Source: Triparma columacea (taxonomy: Eukaryota > Sar > Bolidophyceae > Parmales > Triparmaceae). Taken from it: a DNA stretch of 54,302 nucleotides. The stretch's first letter is position 1, and each line of letters opens with the position of its first letter. Made by a program: the position numbers and the translations under genes. This document shows positions 49,395 to 54,302 of this stretch, piece by piece. The notes beneath the pieces were generated by a model that was not told the DNA's origin, did no database searches, and saw only the letters and a list, made by a program, of their open reading frames with translations. The stretch lies in contig BRYA01000203.1 in assembly GCA_030267965.1 (NCBI GenBank), positions 31,735 through 86,036 of the forward strand, given 5' to 3'.

Positions 49395-50951
49395 TCAGAG
49401 CGCCCATACGAGTATCTTGTGATCGTCGCTTCCGCTGACCATGACCCTCCCGTCATCGCTCAGGTCCATGCACAGCACCATGTCCCCGTGTCCCTTAAAG
49501 CACCTGAGCACCACCGCCTCGCTAGGCCTCGCGTCCCACATCCTAATCATACCGTCAGCGCACCCCGTGAAGAGGTTCCTGTCCCCCAACCCCCCGCCTC
49601 TCTTCCACTCCAGGCAGGTGACGCCCCCCCGCAGATGCTTGGCGGTGCTCCTTAAGAGCCCTGACGCGTTGCTTCCCCCGACCCCAACTTCAAAGATTTT
49701 AACGTTACCGTCCACAGCTCCGCTGGCGAGGTACGCGCCGTGGAACTTCAGACACTCAACGGACGCGACCTCACTCTCGGAGGAGCTGTGCTCCATGGGG
49801 GCGCCGACGATCTTCTTTGTGGGCAGGTGCACCACGTTGATCTCCCCGTTTGCCCCCCCAACCGCAACAATGTCTCCCTCCGCCTTCTGGTGAATGGTGT
49901 TGACGGGACTGTTCGTCTTGATGACCGCCCTCGCCGTCCCGTTCTTTGGGTTCCATATCCTGAACGTCCCGTCCCCGCCCCCGGAGAGGAGATGCTTCCC
50001 ACACAGGGAGAAGGCCCCGCAGGTGACGCCGCCACCGCCGCTACCGTCGTCCCCGTCGTGCCCAGCGAACACCTGCATCACAGCACCGGTCTTGGCGAGA
50101 TACATCCATATGGTGCCATCGGTGGAACCGACTGTCGAGGAGGGAGGGGGGGAGGGAAAGTGGTTAGGATTGGGGACAACGGGTTGTAATGGGTTGTGTA
50201 ACGGTGAAACGAGGGAGCCCCGCATTCTTACCTGCGAAGACGTTGCCCAGGGGGTGCCACACGAGCCACTCGCAGTCCGTGGGTCCAGGAGGTAGAGTTC
50301 TATCAAGCTTGAGCTCTTCCCCTCCTGGCGGAGGAGGAAGGGTTGGGTCGGAAGGCTGGGCAGGGACGGGACAGTTCCAGAGCGAAATCGTACCAGCGTA
50401 GTCGCCGGTCGCAAGGAGGCTGCGGTCCTTGGAGAAGGAGGCGTTGGCCACGGACTCAGAGTTGGTGCCAAGGACTTGGGAGGTGGGCTTGAGGGGAGAG
50501 GCGGAGAGATTAAGGGTTGTTGCAAATGCGGCGTCATCACCACCTCCGGACGCAATGATGAATTGATTGGGAAGCTGCGATGTTGAAAAAAGGGCGATTT
50601 CGAAGTTAGAAAAAGAAGATAATTGGTGACTACAAGGAACCACTCGACTGGTCTCACCTTTTGAGTCAAAGAAAGCGCATATACAGGTCCACGATGGCAC
50701 AATATTTCAACCTGCGGAACAATTTTTTCACCATCTTCCTCCTCGTCAATTGTATTATCCTCCATGCTCGCCACATCCTCAACAACTGCCTCCTCCTCCT
50801 CATCTTCGATTGGGGCAGAATCGTCCACCACCACCTCCTCACCATCACCAACCTCAAGGAACACAGGTTCGGTGTCAGGAGGCAGCTCGTCATTCTCCGG
50901 TGCGACGGGAGGGGAAGTATTTGTCGGTTCAACGTCCATTGGGTCTGACAT
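49395..50951 (-). CDS. AAMP: AAMP/Sqt1-like WD40 protein
   Basis: Exons 50951-50658, 50574-50232 and 50131-49395, 457 residues. An acidic N-terminal 80 residues precede seven to eight WD40 blades: VYALSLTQ, SFSKDRSLLATGDYAGTISLW, CGKHLLSGGGDGTFRIWNP, LFTGCADGMIRMWDA and RVMVSGSDDHKILVW. The acidic leader plus blade pattern matches AAMP (yeast Sqt1). Known: Sqt1 is the dedicated chaperone of ribosomal protein uL16 (Rpl10); animal AAMP is cytosolic. I chose the ATG at 50951 (MSDPMDVEP); an in-frame upstream start at 50972 would add seven residues. Together with SPB1 this is the second 60S-assembly gene in the window. Confidence 0.9.
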   Translation of the reverse strand: MSDPMDVEPTNTSPPVAPENDELPPDTEPVFLEVGDGEEVVVDDSAPIEDEEEEAVVEDVASMEDNTIDEEEDGEKIVPQVEILCHRGPVYALSLTQKVRPVEWFLVVTNYLLFLTSKSPFFQHRSFPINSSLRPEVVMTPHLQQPLISPPLPSSPPPKSLAPTLSPWPTPPSPRTAASLRPATTLVRFRSGTVPSLPSLPTQPFLLRQEGKSSSLIELYLLDPRTASGSCGTPWATSSQVRMRGSLVSPLHNPLQPVVPNPNHFPSPPPSSTVGSTDGTIWMYLAKTGAVMQVFAGHDGDDGSGGGGVTCGAFSLCGKHLLSGGGDGTFRIWNPKNGTARAVIKTNSPVNTIHQKAEGDIVAVGGANGEINVVHLPTKKIVGAPMEHSSSESEVASVECLKFHGAYLASGAVDGNVKIFEVGVGGSNASGLLRSTAKHLRGGVTCLEWKRGGGLGDRNLFTGCADGMIRMWDARPSEAVVLRCFKGHGDMVLCMDLSDDGRVMVSGSDDHKILVWAL

Positions 50952-51091
50952 ATTTTTTTTCCAGATTTGCAAGGTTTGACCATTTTCTCTTCATGACAAA
51001 CAAAACAGAAAGTTCGCGTTTCAAATACTTCTGTACTTAAACCACCACCCACCCTCGCTCCTCCTCTCCCCCACAGTCCTCTCCTCCTACT

Positions 51092-52993
51092 TTAAATGCC
51101 GAACCCCTCGAATTTGACTCCTAGATGAAGTTCATTTGCCTGTTTCGCAATGTCTGCGACCCCCACCGCCTTCGCCGCCGCGTCCTCCAGGTCCTCCGCG
51201 AGGATCATCCTGAACCCGCACCCCTCGATGAGCTTCTTGGCCGCGTCGACGTTGGTGCCCTGGAGGCGGATGACAATGGGCTTGGAGATGCCTATCTCCT
51301 TGGCGGCGTTGATAATGCCAGCGGCGATGACGTCGCAGCGCATGATGCCACCGAAGATGTTAACGAGGATGGCCTGGACGTTGTCGTCAGAGTTGAGGAG
51401 CTCGAAGGCCTTCTGGACCTGGTTCTCGGTCGCTCCTCCACCAACGTCGAGGAAGTTGGCGGGGGAACCGCCCTTGAGGGTGATGATGTCCATGGTGCTC
51501 ATGGCGAGGCCTGCGCCGTTCACCATGCATCCGATATTTCCGTCGAGGCCGATGTAGTTGAGGTCGTATTTGGAGGCCTCGACCTCCCTGGGGTCCTCCT
51601 GGGTGAGGTCCCTGCGGGCGAATATTTCGCTCTGTCTGAACTCGGCGTTTCCGTCGAAGTTAACCTTGGCGTCACAGACAACAACATCACCCTCGGGGGT
51701 CTCGGCGACGGGGTTGAGCTCGGCCTGGGTGCAGTCGAGGTCCAGGAACATCTTGTAAAGGTTGTTCATGAGGAGCTCAATCTAGGGTGGGAGGGCGGGG
51801 GGTTAGGAGATTGGCGTTCAGGACTAGTGCAAGTGGTTCTCTACTCATCCGTCCTTAAACACTCACCTTGTCCCTTCCCTTAGCCCCAAGCTCAAAGCCA
51901 AGGTTCTCTGCCATCTTAGCCTTGATGTCAGCAGGGATTTCCCTGGACTCTATCGGAATCGGTATCTGGAAAATGGCGTTAGGGTTGCTCGCCGCGACGT
52001 CCTCGATGCTGGTCCCGCCGAAGGGGGAGGCCACGAGGAGGGGACCGCCGGAACCACGGTCCATAAGGATGGAGAGGTAGAGCTCGCGACGCATGTAGAT
52101 GCGCTCCATAAGGTAGACCTTGTTGCAGATTATACCGCCAGCGTTCTGCTTGGTAACGAGCTGGGGAGCAAGAGAAGGAAGGAGGGGGGGGGAGAGAATT
52201 AGGAGGAAGTGTGAGAGATTCATATTCATCGTCTGATCAAGATCATTGATGGAGAAGGTTAATCAACATCTTCAATCAAACCATCTATGCGTCGCTTCGT
52301 TCCTTCCTCCATCTGCCCACTCACCTCCTCCCCAAGCATGGATTCCGCAAATTCTCTTGCCTCCTGTTGCTTGGTGACCATATGTACCCCACCCTTGAAC
52401 CCGTTCTTGAAAGTTCCCAGCCCCCTTCCCCCACTAAGGACCTGGGCCTTGATGACTACGTCCTTATCGTTGCCTCCTCCGAGCTTGGTGAAGGCGTGAG
52501 CGGCCTCATCGGGGGTCTTGGCGACGAATCCAGCGGGGACGGCGATGCCGTGCTTGTTCATGGTTTCCATGGCTATGTACTCGTGAACATTTAGGTTACT
52601 GTGGTATATATCGGTATATATCATGGAACGGAAGAGTTTTAGCGGGAGAAGATGCGAGGATGGGTAAGAGGATGAAGGGATGTTAACGGGAGCTAAAAGT
52701 TGACGTGGCTTGATTCCTAATTTCGCAATGAATTTGATAGTATATGATAATTTGTGACGTCATGAAATGATGTTGTGGTAATCATTACCGTGTAGAGGTA
52801 TTCATATGCACTGAAGAGACGGAGGAGAAGAAATATTGTCCATCTTCACTTGCGTCTGCTTCGTTTCTTTCGCCCTATCTTCTGCCTCATCTTCTGACTT
52901 CTGAGAGCGTTGTGTGCACAACGACATCACTACTTACCGGGTCGCACCCATGGCACGAGGGGCCAACCGTTTGGCGATCTTTTGGGCGAACAT
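51092..52993 (-). CDS. SUCLA2: Succinate-CoA ligase beta subunit, mitochondrial
   Basis: Exons 52993-52938, 52598-52325, 52160-51867 and 51781-51092, 437 residues. A basic N-terminal presequence ([16 protein letters not shown]) is mitochondrial. The ATP-grasp fold follows from [11 protein letters not shown], with [14 protein letters not shown] (nucleotide loop), [10 protein letters not shown] and CDAKVNFD (metal site), and GGGATENQV with GGIMRCD (CoA-ligase part). Length and motifs match the family. Known: it catalyses succinyl-CoA + ADP/GDP + Pi to succinate + CoA + ATP/GTP in the TCA cycle, with the alpha subunit elsewhere. Nucleotide preference is not decided here. Intron 1 (52599-52937) is 339 nt, the longest in the window, and AT-richer than its neighbours; I see no gene inside it. 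Confidence 0.96.
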
Positions 52994-53133
52994 GGTGACA
53001 CTTTAAGAGAAATGGGCTAGTAAGATCCGCGGCGGCTGAAGAAAGCTGAACAAACGTGAATTGGGGGGTTGCTCTGAACAAACAATCACGACGTCTTGAT
53101 AGAAAATAAATACTTACCTGCAGCGATCATCAT

Positions 53134-54302
53134 ATGCCACGGGAGGAAGAATCAAAGGGAGAGGATAACGCGGGGGACGGTATTGAGGAAGAACAGCTCC
53201 TCGATTGCTGCAATGCTCTGGAAGACTTGCTATTGGATGACATAATGCCCGCTGATATATATTTAGGCGACGACGAGGATGGAGATGGGGGTTAAGAGAA
53301 GGGCTCGGAGTTATCACCCGGCCAGCAGCTGTTCGTCTCTGTGCAAGCAGTCTGCAAGGAGGCCCTACTTCCTGCCGTTGACGGATTGGAAGAGGGGCTG
53401 AGGAGGTTAATCAACGATGGTGTAGTGGAGCGATCCTTGGAGGTCGTGTACGGCGGTGATGACAGGGACGATAGCTTCCTCCAGCACGAGGAACTCCTAG
53501 TTTCCGTCATCCGGGGGGTCTGTGCTCTTAGAGGGGAGGAAGATCTTGCCTCCAAAGTGAGGACCCTCCTCCTCTCCAAACTCCGCTCCTCCATCACCTC
53601 ATCGTCCACCCTCCCCGCGGAAGCAACGTACCACGCCCTCATCCTCTTCCTCACTACCGAAAATTTCCCTAGCGATTTCACCCGCAACCTTGCCTACAAC
53701 CTCCTCTCAACTATAACCCCTGGTCATGAGAACATTGCTGACTTCATCATGGAGAACTTCCTCCCCTCCCCCCTCTCGGGCTTCCTTCGCGGTGAGCTCA
53801 GAGCTAATAAGAGAAGGGTCGCCCAGCTCGCTCACTCTATGTCCCTAAACGGTACTGGAGTACGGACGGGCTCGGGTCCCTTTGGCATGACGTGCCTCCG
53901 AAAGACGGTGGGGATCAAGGAGATGGAGGAAGACAGCACCCTCCTGCTGCCTATGGGCGACCGATGGCTCGTGCACGCCCTGAGCAGCGCGGGGATGGGA
54001 TACGAGACTGCCAAGACTATGACCGCCTCTGTGGCCACGATTGTGCTAGACCTGCTGATGGAGATTGAGGCGAAAGAAGATTTGGAGGGGTTCAGAGTAA
54101 GGATGGGAATGAATGAGTGTGTATACCATGCTCTTGTTGTCGCTGGGACAGGGCTTGGGGAGGTCAAGGAAGTCGGAGAGAAAGTCGTGAAACTCCTCGA
54201 ACTCTACTCGACCAAACTGAGCCCTCGTAAAGTAGTGGCAGCCTGCCACGTCCACAAGTCTCCCCTCTCCGCTCCCCAAAAGACCTTGACCACCTCAAAT
54301 CC
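53134..54302 (+). CDS. Unknown helical protein, partial at window end, with an in-frame TAA
   Basis: ATG at 53134 opens an acidic 53-codon frame that meets TAA at 53293-53295. The same frame is then open to the last base of the window (53296-54302, 335 codons). The downstream part is helical and resembles HEAT/ARM repeats (LLLSKLRSSI, NLAYNLLSTITPG, VVKLLELYS); no named family. A 60-nt GT-AG segment, 53291-53350 (GTTAAG donor, AAGCAG acceptor), would remove the stop and keep frame. It is shorter than other introns here and its donor is poor. The ATG lies 140 bp from SUCLA2, the usual head-to-head spacing. Either a short intron, a broken gene or a sequence error. Confidence 0.55.

Overview
This is a gene-dense nuclear segment from a eukaryote. 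Most genes have short GT-AG introns (about 67-340 nt, most under 140), usually opening GTGAG or GTAAG and ending CGCAG or CAG. The content is eukaryotic: TFIID TAF2, LSm7, ARL3, SPB1, TOM22, AAMP/Sqt1, calpain and a cyclic-nucleotide-binding K+-type channel. No tRNA, rRNA, CRISPR or intact transposon was recognised. The compactness, frequent long poly-G/poly-C tracts, IQ/MORN/C2 giant protein and SLC49-type transporter fit a small unicellular alga, most likely a heterokont (stramenopile) such as a bolidophyte or pelagophyte. That placement is an inference, not something the sequence proves.

Layout, left to right: WW-domain repeat protein (+, 5' end cut by the window, to 3012); cyclic-nucleotide-binding channel (-, 3079-5850); EF-hand calpain (+, 5987-9537); Pro-rich coiled-coil protein (-, 9604-10617); Gly-rich one-TM ORF (+, 10694-11467, doubtful); ATP-grasp protein (-, 11540-13430); TAF2-like TFIID subunit (+, 13686-18530); TOM22-like protein (-, 18692-19165); an AT-rich 1.1 kb gap; ARL3 (+, 20282-21278); FkbM methyltransferase (-, 21407-22638); a ten-exon giant gene for a ~4269-residue LRR/IQ/C2/F5-8C/Ig/MORN protein (+, 22854-36565); SPB1 2'-O-methyltransferase (-, 36794-40031); LSm7 (+, 40456-40746); CZIB/UPF0587 (-, 40886-41593); SLC49-like transporter (+, 41826-43418); secreted trypsin-Notch-repeat protein (-, 43472-46574); small secreted protein (+, 46802-47715); ARM-repeat protein with a frameshifted RING (+, 48053-49183); AAMP (-, 49395-50951); SUCLA2 (-, 51092-52993); and a partial unknown gene (+, 53134 to the window end).

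The first seventeen genes alternate strand without exception. Starts face each other across mostly 76-424 bp and stops across 53-228 bp, so nearly every promoter would be bidirectional and nearly every 3' end would meet an antisense neighbour. The genes do not form one pathway. They mix housekeeping functions (transcription initiation, RNA decay/splicing, ribosome assembly, mitochondrial import, TCA cycle) with calcium, cyclic-nucleotide and cytoskeletal proteins (channel, calpain, giant IQ/C2 protein, ARL3) and secreted proteins.

Exon structures were assembled by hand from splice-site motifs, reading-frame continuity and family similarity; none was confirmed with transcripts. The most notable observations are the strict strand alternation, a RING finger that is complete only if translation shifts +1 at a stop codon (49060), an Ig-like fold split by a ~360-residue zinc-ribbon-bearing insertion inside the giant protein, a channel with an abnormal selectivity filter, and a CZIB homologue that has lost both zinc-binding CxxC motifs.
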